Shown: in pieces, positions 47,126 to 58,005 of the stretch
Position numbering within the stretch: position 1 is the stretch's first letter
Layout: each line of letters opens with the position of its first letter
Assembly: GCA_025266875.1 (NCBI GenBank)
Contig: JALLLT010000007.1
Coordinates: forward strand, 1,178,001-1,242,000
Source of the DNA: Fennellomyces sp. T-0311
Taxonomy: Eukaryota > Mucoromycota > Mucoromycetes > Mucorales > Lichtheimiaceae
DNA: 64,000 nt
Direction: 5' to 3'
Notes under the pieces: generated by a model
The model's database searches: none
The model's input: the letters and a program-made list of their open reading frames with translations, nothing else
Told to the model about the DNA's origin: nothing
Made by a program: the position numbers and the translations under genes

Positions 47126-49942
47126 TTGAACCGAGAAATGGGCTTGCAATCAAAACGTAAAAGGGCAGCTTCAAAGGCTAGGCGCGGACCAGGTGGGAGG
47201 TTTGAAAAAGCTCCCACCGAGAATAGCGACGAACTGCTCGAAATGCCACTGGGACCTACAATTGAACAAGAAGACGCGGAACTTCTCGGCATGACAAGGA
47301 ACGAGCTTATGGCTACTGCCAGTCGTTTATCTTGGAAAGAAGGCGCTGATGAGGAATTTCGAGCTCATTATGATGGTAGCTCACGCGCCAGTCAGTACCG
47401 TAAGCTGAACAGTATGAAAGCAGCGCTTGCACCCACTCCAGATGGCAAAAAGCAAACAAGAATTGAAAGCTTTTTCATCGCTCATCCGACTGAGAAGCGT
47501 ATTAATGGCGATGATCGTAATGACATTGACAGTGACGATGATTTCCAAAATGATGGTGCCATGGTCTCTGACGTGCACAAGAATATCAAGCAGTAAACCA
47601 ATCCTAATCTCAGCGAAGTGTCTGAGTTCAATACTCCTCTTCAAAATGAAAATGTCATGACAAAGGACACGCTGGCGAGCATTGCTTTTCAGCTGCTGCT
47701 GTCCTAAGTGAGAGGCGCCATGCGTTATTAGTGCGAAATGGAGCGCTTCTGTATATTATATGGCGCTCCCGATTTCCATTCACTCTTAAAAGCCACGGAA
47801 AGACAGAGGCGAGCACCAAGGTAATAGTTAAAATACCTCTGACTACAATGGGAAAGATATTAATCTGTTTTTATAGCAAAAAGTATGAAAAGAGCATTGG
47901 GAATCGATTGCGCGCATGGCGCAATACTGGTACACTATACAAATATATACAGTCGTGTATTTACAGGTGCCTGCAGCGCTGGATATACAAACTGAGACTT
48001 TGGGTGCGATGATGGCAGCCGCCCCTTCCGCCGCAGCTATATTACAAGACCTCTATACCGAGGATCATCAGGAGACGCCACTTCAGCATCAAAGCTCCCA
48101 ACAACAGCAACAGCCTGTCGGGCACAACCAGTTTGATGAGCTCAATCATGGAGGACCCGTGCACTCATCGGCATACAAAAAGGTAAAACTTCTGGAGACA
48201 TTCATCCAATACCAATATTAACATTTTTACACCTTAGTTTGGTGGTACTGCGCTCAAGCAAGGTGAGAAAGATTTCCTGAGGGCCATCGCTAGCGGCGGA
48301 AGCGTATAGAGTACCTTGGTGTACATCGCCGCCCAAGCATTGCTCCACGAGCAAATCAATTCCCATGACACTACAATGATCAAGTAAAGTTATTACTTTT
48401 CCGGGCATATACGTCAACCTTGCTAACATTGTAATCTTTAATAAATAAGGTTCAGTTTGTCGCATATCGCAAATCTTACCAATCCCAAAATCAAGAAAGA
48501 GATTTACGAACGCTTGAACGAAGAAGCGAAGCGCGACCTGGCATAGTTGAACGAAAACGTCGCCATGAGCCATATAGATCCGAATATTGCAAAAGAAATT
48601 GACGCAATCCTAGGTGTCCGAGAAGATGGGTCGCTTCCAGAGTAAGATATGGACAACATTAACTGCTTGGTGATCGCAATTTTGGAGAAGTTAGAGCTGT
48701 GCCGAAAGAATCAGGGAAAAACCCAGCTGTATATAGCGCTCACATGTTTCGAGCAGATGTAATATGAAGGCAACAGAGCCAGCTTTTGGTATTTTCAGCT
48801 AATCAGATTATCGCTTATGAATTTTAGTATTGAATCATTCCAGCTCTGGCAAGGTCATGAGAGCAGCGAAAGCGAGCATACCTATTATAGGCGATGCGCC
48901 ACGCATCTGGATACGATGTTCGAATATACAGTGGCCGCTTCATATAATGATATTTTATATAACGATACAATTTTCAATGCACCAAAACGGTAATCACTGC
49001 CAAATCCATCTTATATAACGATATTTTGGTATAGCGATAAAGTTTGGGCTGCACCATTATATCGTTATATAAAACGGCCGCTGTACAAATGTTCAGCTGC
49101 AAGAGTAAGTTTTTTGATGCATCTACTGTCCTTTAACGAATAGGCCGTTGATTTCCCTTTATTTGTTGCACTTGCAAGTGGTGAATCCGGTTGCTCTGCA
49201 AGTAGGATGGAAATTGAGACGAACAAGGCTATATCCTCATCAACAGACATGTCGGCGAGCTACTCCCGGAAGATCGATCTCTTGCTAAAGTGTGATGACA
49301 AAAGAGCTGTTGAGCTTTCGTCCAACGAATGGAAGCGTGCGGCCGTCACCAATGCGACGTCGCGGGCACAACAATGTAAGAATCTGCGTGTGAATGCCGC
49401 CATTTTGAACAATACGAAGAAATATGGCATCACCCAAACTGCAGCTATGGATTTCACTGGTACGAATATTAGTATTTTGCTGAACATAAGGATGCTGGAT
49501 ATTAAGACGTTTTGCGTATAAACATTCAAAGGCAACTCCGGATACTTTTACATCCTCAAGTGGTCAGCCAAGGAAGATATTTTTGTTGCGACAAGCTCCA
49601 ATGAAATCCATGTAACCAACACATCCGTTGTTTGTGAAGGATATCAAGCCGACACTTGGGGTGTTATTTTTCTATAAAGTATGTGTGATCAAATGGCCCA
49701 TTTGAAGCAAATACTGAATCTATCCTATTCATTAGGAACTTATGGTCAAGAATTGTGACACGATCAAAGTCTCCATGGGACGTGCAATGCAGAAAAGAAA
49801 AGTACGTTCGTTGGTGGAAGTCTCGCCGGAACCCACATTACCAAAAACAGAACCATTCATATTCTTCACTCCGAAATCAAACCGTACCAAAAAAATGCGT
49901 GTTGTTATGGAGGGTGATGATGCGAATGATGAAGCTCTGTGA
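47126..49942 (+). pseudogene. Decayed multicopy gene with nuclease-like core, split by a MITE
   Basis: The 5' part (47126-47596) is an intact-looking 156-codon ORF (GPGGRFEKAPTENSDELLEM, NELMATASRLSWKEGADEEF). Beyond it the coding register continues through stops, for example TAA 47705, TAG 47729, TAG 48307 and TAG 48544. Later blocks are LDIQTETLGAMMAAAPSAA, ANLTNPKIKKEIYERLNEE and IESFQLWQGHESSESE, then a MITE at 48929-49083. After it come SGESGCSASRMEIE, KIDLLLKCDDKRAVELSSNE, QCKNLRVNAAILNN, MDFTGNSGYFYILKW and MVKNCDTIKVSMGRAMQKRK. I recognise the style from repeated genes of Mucoromycota but cannot name the family. Stops, a frameshift near 47950 and the MITE make it non-functional. The core KIDLLL...SSNEWK recalls PD-(D/E)XK nucleases (inference). 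Confidence 0.65.
48929..49083. mobile_element. MITE family 2, copy 1, 155 bp, TA target duplication
   Basis: Termini CAGTGGCCGCTTcATATAA and, inverted, CAGcGGCCGTTTTATATAA. TA at 48927-48928 and 49084-49085. The interior carries repeated TATAACGATA motifs. Inserted in the decayed multicopy gene. A related element lies at 51286-51457 with the interior in the opposite orientation. Confidence 0.9.
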
Positions 49943-51094
49943 GTACTTTTCCTTCTTTTTTTGTCCTTTCCGAAATTACATTTTCCCTGCACAGACTGAT
50001 TTGAAATATTTGTTATAAAAAAATTGTACTATTCTGAAGCACATGTTGACCACATGCTTATATAATGATCTTTATCGCTCTCCTCCTCTCAAGCTTGTAT
50101 GTATGTAGAAATTGCCCAGTCTTCCACGCGCTCTCCATATCGTAACAAAAACTATAGCGGGTAGATATAGCAAAATGCTCATGATTGGTATTGCTTCCCG
50201 CACGCTGTCGATATCATAGCCAAGCCTCGATCAAGTCAGTTTCCTTTGACAATCTGGCGAACAAGACAAGAAAAAGTTACATAGCTGCTCACAATTAAGC
50301 GATGACACCCATCTACAAAATCAATGTGAGCAATTAAAGCATCATTTTAAGGTATTGGTATATTAACACTAAACTTTGTTAAAAGGTCCCTTCTCGAATT
50401 ACACTTGCGTTCCCATCCGTAATCACCTCGATCGTTTGTCACTTTGATATCACAACATCATACCGTTCAGAGAGTGCAGATACGAGTGCATTGGAGTTGT
50501 ATACGATGTGGCGTCCCCTACCTACAATGTTTCCCAAAGGCCATGGAGAGACGGAACCAATAGTATCATGGTAAAAGTTGAAATATTTTGAACACGTATA
50601 ATGGAGGTACATATTGAAACGATGTAGCAAAAGTAAGACGAGGAGTATTGATGATCATTAGAACGCATGGTAGCAGCATTGATATGATAGACATATTCAC
50701 AGTCCGTAAAAATGGTGTCTTATACTGTACCTTTTATAAGTGCATACGATGTTAGATATTCAAATGGCAGTGCTGGGAGCATTGTCGACGGGATGCTTCC
50801 CTCCTGATCGCCTACAGCACAAAATTCATCTGCTGACAGCGCTGAAGAGTGGAAGAGTCGCTACCCAAACCCACGAGTAGCAATAGTAATCCTAAAGGAA
50901 GCGGATGGCATCATAACATATTCAGCACGTGACAGTAGGTTGGCTCTAATCCGACTGATTACTTTGATTTGAGTTGCGATGATACTCCACTGGGTGCAGT
51001 TACACTTGAAGTCAGTATCCAAAAAAATACCGTTTAGCGGAATTAGTAGTATATTTTATATCAAAGCAACAAATTTAATCAAATCTATCGTGTG
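49943..51094. other. Degenerate intergenic sequence
   Basis: No convincing ORF or element ends between the multicopy pseudogene and the next fragment. Confidence 0.4.
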
Positions 51095-51280
51095 TGAAGC
51101 TGGAGCTGCCAGATGTTGCGGGCGAAATAAGTTTTTAGAATTGAACCATCTCAGCTGTGGCAAGGTATTGAGGGCGACGAAAGCAAACGTAACTTTACAG
51201 GCGGTATTAAAATGGATACATGAATAAGTTTCCTGCCGGATGTACTGTCGTTCAATGAACGGACTGATTATTTTTCTGTA
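51095..51280 (+). pseudogene. Fragment related to the multicopy gene at 47-50 kb
   Basis: IEPSQLWQGIEGDESKRNF here matches IESFQLWQGHESSESEHTY at 48.84 kb, and LSFNERTDYF matches LLSFNE-AVDF at 49.1 kb. The reading frame has a TGA and no surrounding gene, so this is a second remnant of the family. It also abuts a MITE of the same family as the one in the first copy. Confidence 0.5.
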
Positions 51281-51285
51281 ACATA

Positions 51286-51457
51286 CAGTGGCCGCTTTAT
51301 ATAACGATACGATGGTGCAGCCCAAACTTTATCGTTATACCAAAATATCGTTATATAAAATAGGATTTGGCAGTGATTACCGTATTGGTGCATCGAGAAT
51401 TGTATCGTTATAGCGAATTATCGTTATATAAAATATCATTATATAAAGCGACCACTG
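51286..51457. mobile_element. MITE family 2, copy 2, 172 bp, TA target duplication
   Basis: Begins CAGTGGCCGCTTTATATAAC and ends, read inverted, CAGTGGTCGCTTTATATAAT. TA at 51284-51285 and 51458-51459. Its interior matches copy 1 (48929-49083) in reverse orientation, including the segment with GTGCAGCCCAAACTTTATCG. Copy 2 is longer by about 17 bp near its right end. Confidence 0.9.
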
Positions 51458-51790
51458 TATTGTTTTTAGCAGTGGTGAGTCCAGTTTCTTCGCAAGTTAC
51501 TTGAATTTGGTTTGGATTTTGTTAATGTTCTCCTTCAAATACTAAATAATCCTTATGCATATTATAATAACTGAGCCACATATGTGTATTTGCACTAAGA
51601 CATACGTATACGTAGTAAAGTAGGAAAAAACGGCTTTCTGGGTCATCCGTCGACGCATCCATGATCTTTTATGCTTTGGTGCATAAAATACGCATTTCGT
51701 CACAATCACAATTTAACTGGACAAACGAACGGTTACTGAGCTTTTGATGAAAAACAAAGTGTTACAATGATGTATCGATTGTACATAGTA

Positions 51791-52387
51791 GGGGGTTTCA
51801 AAGTTGAGGCTAGTTGGGACCATTTTTGCTAGATAGACTCCGTCAACTAGCAAATCCTATCTAGCAGCGCCGGAGACGCTAGATAGAACAACTAGATTTT
51901 GCTTCTTCACTGCTTTTTACGCAAATTTTCAACCTCTTTTCCAAGATCACCGTGCCAAAAACGTCTGATGGTCAATGAACCCTCTCAATGAACGCTGTCA
52001 TTCTACTTTCAGTATTTGGAAACAAACCATGAAATAAACTTTCTTTGATAGTAAATAATACATTTTCTGCTTACTAATGCGCTTACAACGAGCAGCAGGT
52101 TTAGCGCGCTTATTAGAAGGACTTGAGGAAATAGCGGCATTGGACACGCTGAGAATGGTATATATTAATTGTTTCCGGTATGCCTTAGAAATGGATCATC
52201 CGTTTGCATCCAACCTTGAAGCAGAGTTTCTTGCCGAGCGTTTGCGAGAATTAGTCGCATTTTGTTTTTGGGATTGATTCACGAGGAGGATGAATTAAGC
52301 GTAAAAAGGTTTATGTAGCAAAAAATCTTCTCAACTGGTAAAAATGGCCCCAACTAGCAAAAATTAGAGCTCAACTTTGAAACCCCC
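51791..52387. mobile_element. 597-bp inverted-repeat DNA element with TA target duplication
   Basis: Terminal inverted repeat GGGGGTTTCAAAGTTGAG at 51791-51808 and its complement at 52370-52387. Subterminal CTAGTTGGGxCCATTTTT repeats lie inside both ends. TA at 51789-51790 and 52388-52389. It carries a single 66-codon plus-strand ORF and no recognisable transposase, so it is a non-autonomous element. Confidence 0.85.
52077..52277 (+). CDS. Small ORF inside the 597-bp element, unknown
   Basis: 66 codons, fairly acidic and probably helical (RAAGLARLLEGLEEIAAL, ALEMDHPFASNLEAEFLAER). It is the only ORF of the element and ends close to its right terminus. It could be a captured gene fragment or an element-specific small protein. 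No family recognised. Confidence 0.3.
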   Translation: MRLQRAAGLARLLEGLEEIAALDTLRMVYINCFRYALEMDHPFASNLEAEFLAERLRELVAFCFWD

Positions 52388-52482
52388 TAGTTACAAGGGC
52401 ATATGGTATACATTATGAGTAGTTATGATCATAGTGTACCTGTTTAAATATGTGAGCGGGTGTAATCATCCGTAGATAACGA

Positions 52483-52850
52483 TCCATTAGGAAAATATTA
52501 TGGATTCTGAATAAAAATTGCGGCATTTGTCAAGCAACATCCATGAGTCAAGGACTCGGGAGGATTTGTTCTGCAAAAGAAGAGTGGATTTATTGGTACT
52601 GTATTCATAAATGTGCTGGTAATCATTACCTTGTAGTCGGCACTCCATCTGCAAACCCCTTGCCTTGGCGCGCGCTTCCAGCAACACTCCAAGTAACACT
52701 AATAATGTTACGTGCAGCGCCCCTCACTTAGGACAGCAGCTGAAAAATAATGCTCGCCAGTGTGTCCTTTGTCATGGCATTTTCTTTTCAAAGAGGAGTA
52801 TTTGTCTAGTTTTGGAGGTTCCCATTTACTTCCGTCGGCGTCACACTTCT
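52483..52850 (-). pseudogene. Inverted fragment of the multicopy gene
   Basis: Minus-strand MTKDTLASIIFQLLS followed by TAA and VRGAARN aligns with plus-strand MTKDTLASIAFQLLLS, TAA and VRGAMRY at 47.66-47.73 kb. It is an inverted second copy of the same gene segment. Further on it reads LEARAKARGLQMECRLQGND and KSSRVLDSWMLLDKCRNFYS. No start or complete frame. Confidence 0.5.
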
Positions 52851-54268
52851 GAATGTACACGAAGCACATCATATCACAGTGTCAACAGTTCTATTTCTAT
52901 TTGTTGTCATGCTTATTAAAGCAATCATTATTTTGACAGTTCCTCTATTATATGGGTTACTTTCAACTCACACTACACCGGACGTCTAGGTTGTAATCTA
53001 CGTAATTGATGCGCTGCTGTCACCGTATCACTAGGTACGTAAATCCATAAGGACGGAGCCTGCGAGGTGCACTCGGTGGTGAGTGCTGTTAGCCATCATA
53101 GTATTTACTGGAGTCGAAATGTTAAGCACATATACACCTTCGAGGTGACTCGTTGCAGAGAAACCGATTGTAAAAGTTGACTGAATGTCATGTTATATAC
53201 TGGGTAATGGTTCCAATTTTTATACGATGGACGTTGTGGCGTTTAGATCCCTGTGGTTCTCTTTCTTGATTGTCGTACGTATTTGAACATGTTTTCGACA
53301 CGCGACAAACTTAGTCTTGCTTATTGTAAGTAAGAATGTCAGACAGGTTGATGCGCCTGCGTTGGAAAAGTACCGAAGTGATTTTCTTCGTAGACAAGGT
53401 TTCTATTGGACACCCATAAAAGGCATCCGTATAATCATTGCTGACGAGTCATCAAATATTAGTCATCGAGGGCGTCTTTTTACATCTAACTTCTTCAGTA
53501 ACTCAATAATATACGCAGTGACTTGGGCTAGGTGCAGGCGATCAGACTTCTACTGTCAATGCGTTCTAGATCCTTGAGTTCCGAGTTGCTTTGGGGGGGG
53601 GGGGTTCAAGGGTGAAATGTCCAGTTGTTAAGGTGGCTGGGTGCCGTTGGAACCGTCGAGTAAAGGTACCGAAGCGATAATTTTACCCGATCATGGTGTG
53701 TTTGAATTTGGATAGCTGGTGCAATGTTCTAGCGATAATGTACATTAGGATACCTTTATGCTTCTGCCGCCAGCGTTGACTGTCAGAAAATTCTTCTCGC
53801 AATGATGATCAAGCTCAACGCCGATAACTGAAATTAATAAAAGAGTTTATATTAGCAACGCAATATATCTAGATGTTAGTCATGGCTTTATGGTGTCTAT
53901 TTATGCGAAGAGTAAACGAACACAACTTTTTTGAACCGCATAAATTCATTGAATTGGTTATACGGGCGTATGTGATGGGCTTTATGGACTGGTAAGACAA
54001 TCAGAGTTGCAGGAGAGCCACAGGTACAAACCGGTGCCATAGCTCATCGATAAGTACTTGATACATTAGTTGCAGCAGTAAATATGAAGGGAAAACAAGT
54101 CAAAAAACGGATTACGTAACCAGTAAGCAAAAGTTTTCATCTAAATCACACTTGATTTTGTGCCCCCAAGAAAGGCATACACAGAGAGTTAAAGTGGAGA
54201 TAAGTTTATACGTAGAAATCGAACAAGGTTGGGTATTACAGGATTTAATAAAACGCCAGTAGGTAGTT
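52851..54268. other. Degenerate sequence, no supportable gene
   Basis: Short ORFs such as 53317-53577 (plus) are protein-like in places (RQVDAPALEKYRSDFLRRQG) and may be further repeat remnants. A run of G lies at about 53594-53604. Confidence 0.4.
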
Positions 54269-54504
54269 TCATACGTGAGCAGGATCTTCGCAGGTTCCGT
54301 AGGCTGCCCCATTGTAGCGTCGACAGTACAAGTTGTCCGAGCAGACGAGGTTCTGCGAACATACTAACCCATCAAGATAAATACATTGATTCAACGTTCT
54401 ACACGTATCATCTTACACTCATGGATTGATCGGAACGAGGGTATCTCGGCGGCTTGACCAGTCAACGCAATCAAAGCCATTGAAAGTACAATATACTTGA
54501 ACAT
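54269..54504 (-). CDS. Small secreted cysteine-containing protein (60 aa)
   Basis: Two exons, 54504-54417 and 54363-54269, joined by a 53-nt intron (gtaaga...gttag), give a 60-residue protein. The N-terminus is a clear signal peptide (MFKYIVLSMALIALTGQA, cleavage likely after about residue 19). The mature part has four Cys (LCSQNLVCSDNLYCRR and GTCEDPAHV), enough for two disulfides. A TATA-like TATATATAA lies about 50 nt upstream of the ATG. No family recognised. Size, secretion and cysteines fit a small secreted effector-like or antimicrobial-like peptide, but that is inference only. It borders the transposon-rich stretch and precedes COG1. Confidence 0.6.
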
Positions 54505-54627
54505 GGTTATCGAAACAAGTAGCAAATGTCTAGAATGTTTTTTTTACTCATTATATATAGACGTAGCCATTTCTTAAATTAAGGATGCTTCTAGTCCAAG
54601 CTTCAACAAACTTTTATGAATCTATTT

Positions 54628-57600
54628 TCATGCTTTGATGGTGCTAGTCAAATGGCCAATGGGTAACAAAGTGAATCGTGGTGCCTGAGCAGCGACTGGA
54701 AGGACATTATGCTGTTGCTGTTGTTGACCTGCAGCTTTTCTCGACCTATTGAAAGAAGTATAAGAGTTCGGTAGTTACTATTATGAACTTTTTTTAACCT
54801 TTCAAAAGCTTCGCGGTTGGGACGGGTCAATACGCCGAGTATTAATGTTTGTTTCAGGCAGAAACGTTCTGCATTTGGTAGAAAATGAGGTTCAAAAGCA
54901 GCCCAGTTGATCGGATCAATAAACTCCTTGGTCTTGTCTATGAAATTACGCAATTTATCGGTCATGACGCCGTCCTGGAAGACGAGGTTTAGGAAATGCA
55001 TATCAAACACGAGTTGAATAGCACCCTTTTCGGTAATATCCGGTTGACCCTCGTAAAATTCGGATAAAGCCTTTGTTACGGCTTGAGCAAGCTGCTGTCG
55101 TAATGTTTGCACGATGGGCTATACTTTTTCGTTAGCGTATAGGCTCGGAGTTGTATCTAGTTCAATTATACCTTATCCAATAAAGCACTATTTACATGTT
55201 GCAGCTCGGTACATATTTGATATATTGCAAGCTCAGTAGCGTTTGTTGCTTGGATCGGCAATCTGATATCTCCGTCACCCATGTCTGCACACATACATTA
55301 ACAATTTGAACAAATGAAAGAAATAGCACCTTTGACCAACTTTACCTGCCCAAACCAGAGCTGCGGAACATTCATCGTCCCATCGGGTTCTTGCCAGACC
55401 TGCTGACAGTTGTCGACCAAACTCTTTGGCCACCGTTGAAATCCAACTTTCATGTGAAACGTGGAATATCTCGAGCAAGGTGTTTTGCAGTTGCGTGTAC
55501 TTTGGATCTATTCAAAAGTTGGTTATAAAGCAATCTTGGGCTGCATTGTACTTTTTTTTTTACCTTTATCAACCCCGCTTTTTAATTCAAGTGATGCGGA
55601 TTTGGTCAATGTCAACGTTCGGGGCAGTTCCTTGGATAAAATGGCAATGGTTCTAGCTAGTCGACCCACGAAAATAGACGCTTTGTTTGCTAAACAAAAA
55701 AAAAATGGTGAGCATATCTATTTGGTTCAAAAAGTGTGCATTATTTACCTGCTTTTTCATCCGTCCAATCTTTCAAATCGGCCAGAAGGTCCCTTAACCC
55801 GGATGCATAAGCGGTGATTGAAGCAAAGCATGCATCTTGGAAATAACTTTTGATCATGCTGGTATCTCTGTGCATTATATATACATTAGTAGAAAGGAAA
55901 CATGTACAGTCTCGACCGCCCTTACGTTTTGGAATGAAATTGGTCTTTTTCGGTACTGGAGTTGTGGCACTCTAAATCGGTTCGCATGGTTTGGAGGATG
56001 TTATCGAATGCTTGCTGAAATTCTTGAATTAGCGGGCTTCGGCCTTGAGATGCATCATTGAGCGTTTTTCTAAAGCTTTCAATAGCCTCGCTCGAGGATG
56101 AGTTGGGTAACGGCAGTGACGTGCTGTTGAGCGATGGGCTCGATAAGATATCTATCCTTCAAAAGTGAGAACACCATTCATGCTAATAGTGATGCCGTAG
56201 GCTACCTCTCGATTCGATACTCTTCCAGATACGCTGACGTGGCTGGCTAGCCAAAGACTTGCAATGGGCATCGATTAATTCCTTTGCACGGTTATTGAAC
56301 GCGTCGCGAAGTAAATTATCCCAAATGGAATACGACTGTTCAAGCAACCCCTGACAAGTTTCTGACCAGGATGCCGAACGTCGCTCTGCCACAATTCCAC
56401 TTCGACGATGCTGAGGGTTCGTGTTGGTTGTCTTTAAGAAGTCCCATAATCGAGAACGTACGTCGACAAGGACCGCATGACTATCGATTTGCTCCAACAG
56501 TGGCCCAGGTGATTCTGCAGCAACTCTTCGATATTCTGCAACCACGACTGGGCAAACTGTTGAACATCGCGTGGCAATAATAGTTCGCCTGCTTCCAGAT
56601 TGGGTGTATAGTTCTGTACGCTTTCAGGCAAATATCGCATCAGCAAGTGGACGTTGGTGCTAGGTGAAAAGACGCGGGTAATGGCAGGCGTGTTTTTCGA
56701 CATGAAGTTTTTCTCCAGCTCTTGCACATACTGTGTGACTAGCTGGTGCTCGGTGTATATTTCGTAAACGTGGGTCAGGGTTCTTTGCACAATCTGAATC
56801 ACTTCTTTGAGTTGGTATGCCAGCCTTGACTGTTGCTGTGGTTGTTTCTTTGTGACGATATCGTTGACAGCTGCCAATCGACTGTCAAGCAAGTGTTCGA
56901 TCGTATCAAAGTATGTCTGGTTGTCAAGTAGCATCAGACACACAAGGACCTCGGCCACAGTTTCTGAAGTTTGGTCAGGGTTGCGAAGGTACGAGATTGA
57001 TTTTTGTATAATCTGTGGTCGGAAGAAGCTCACAGCGTCCCACTGACGTTGAACCACTGGAAATGCTGCCTGTTACGTATTGTCAACAATATCCCACTTT
57101 TTTCCCGCACTCATATCTTACTTGGATATTCACGTCCTCATCTTCCGCATCTAGATACTCATAAACCATCTTGGCAAGCTCGTAAAGCCGTGCTCCGTGC
57201 AAATACCTGTGGTTCTCTAAAGCATGCCATATCTACATGTATCAATGTGCAATATCAGCAAGTATCCATGACAGCCGTTGCTTGGCAGCATACTTGTTCG
57301 GGAACATCAGCGAGTGACTTGATCAGCGCGGCCAAAGCATACAAGTAACGGCGCTTTTGATCTGAAACGTGGAAAACGAATGAGCGGGATTCAATAAGGT
57401 ACACGATCCAACGTACCATGTCCTTCTTCACTTTGGCCAGCCCGGGCTTCGGCAGCCTTTTGTCGAACAGTAGATACATCGCATGCTGCCTCCATACGGT
57501 CTAGTTTGGTTTGTACCATGTGTGCGTTCTTGCTCATGGCAATGATGGCGTCTGCTGCCGAAATAAGGTCGAGGTACTGTTCTCTGCCATGCTTGTTTGA

Positions 57601-57854
57601 ATTGTCGGCTCAATATAATGTCATACTGGGCGACTTACCCGACCATCGAGCGAAGTTCTTGCTTTTGAGTTTCGATGCTCGATCTATTCGATTATGCATC
57701 AGGGCTTTGAAAAGGACAAGTGCCCCATGGGGATTGTTGCTAACCTTGTACGTCGCTCGATGGCGCGGACCTCAGACACGCTCACTTTGACAAGAAGAGT
57801 GTCTGGATCCTGGTCGAATTCGGCGTCGTCGAGCGATGGGGATGAGGTAGCCAT
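54628..57854 (-). CDS. COG1: Conserved oligomeric Golgi complex subunit 1 (COG1), with a one-base frameshift
   Basis: COG1 is in lobe A of the COG tethering complex for retrograde Golgi vesicles. Thirteen exons: 57854-57745, 57683-57639, 57583-57417, 57361-57294, 57232-57122, 57069-56206, 56151-55926, 55867-55749, 55689-55564, 55507-55346, 55284-55172, 55118-54799, 54745-54628. The N-terminus matches COG1 (VSVSEVRAIERRTR, then KQELRSMVGEQYLDLISAAD). Later blocks include LYELAKMVYEYLDAEDEDVN, QLQNTLLEIFHVSHESW and PDITEKGAIQLVFDMHFLN. In exon 6 the frame shifts near 56500-56512 (NHLG in one frame, GPLLEQIDSHAVLVDVRS in the next) with no room for an intron. One missing base would restore 849 residues. 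Sequencing error or a real lesion cannot be told apart. Confidence 0.88.
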
Positions 57855-58005
57855 TGGGGCGCGTTTAACGAGTTGTGACACAAAACGTAAAAGAGAGGGC
57901 GGGTGATTTCCAGCAAAGGGCGATTTTGTTTTCCAAACAAGACAAATAGACTTTTTTATACAATTTAAATGAAAAAGCTGTAAAGAGAGAAGAAAGAAAA
58001 GAATA

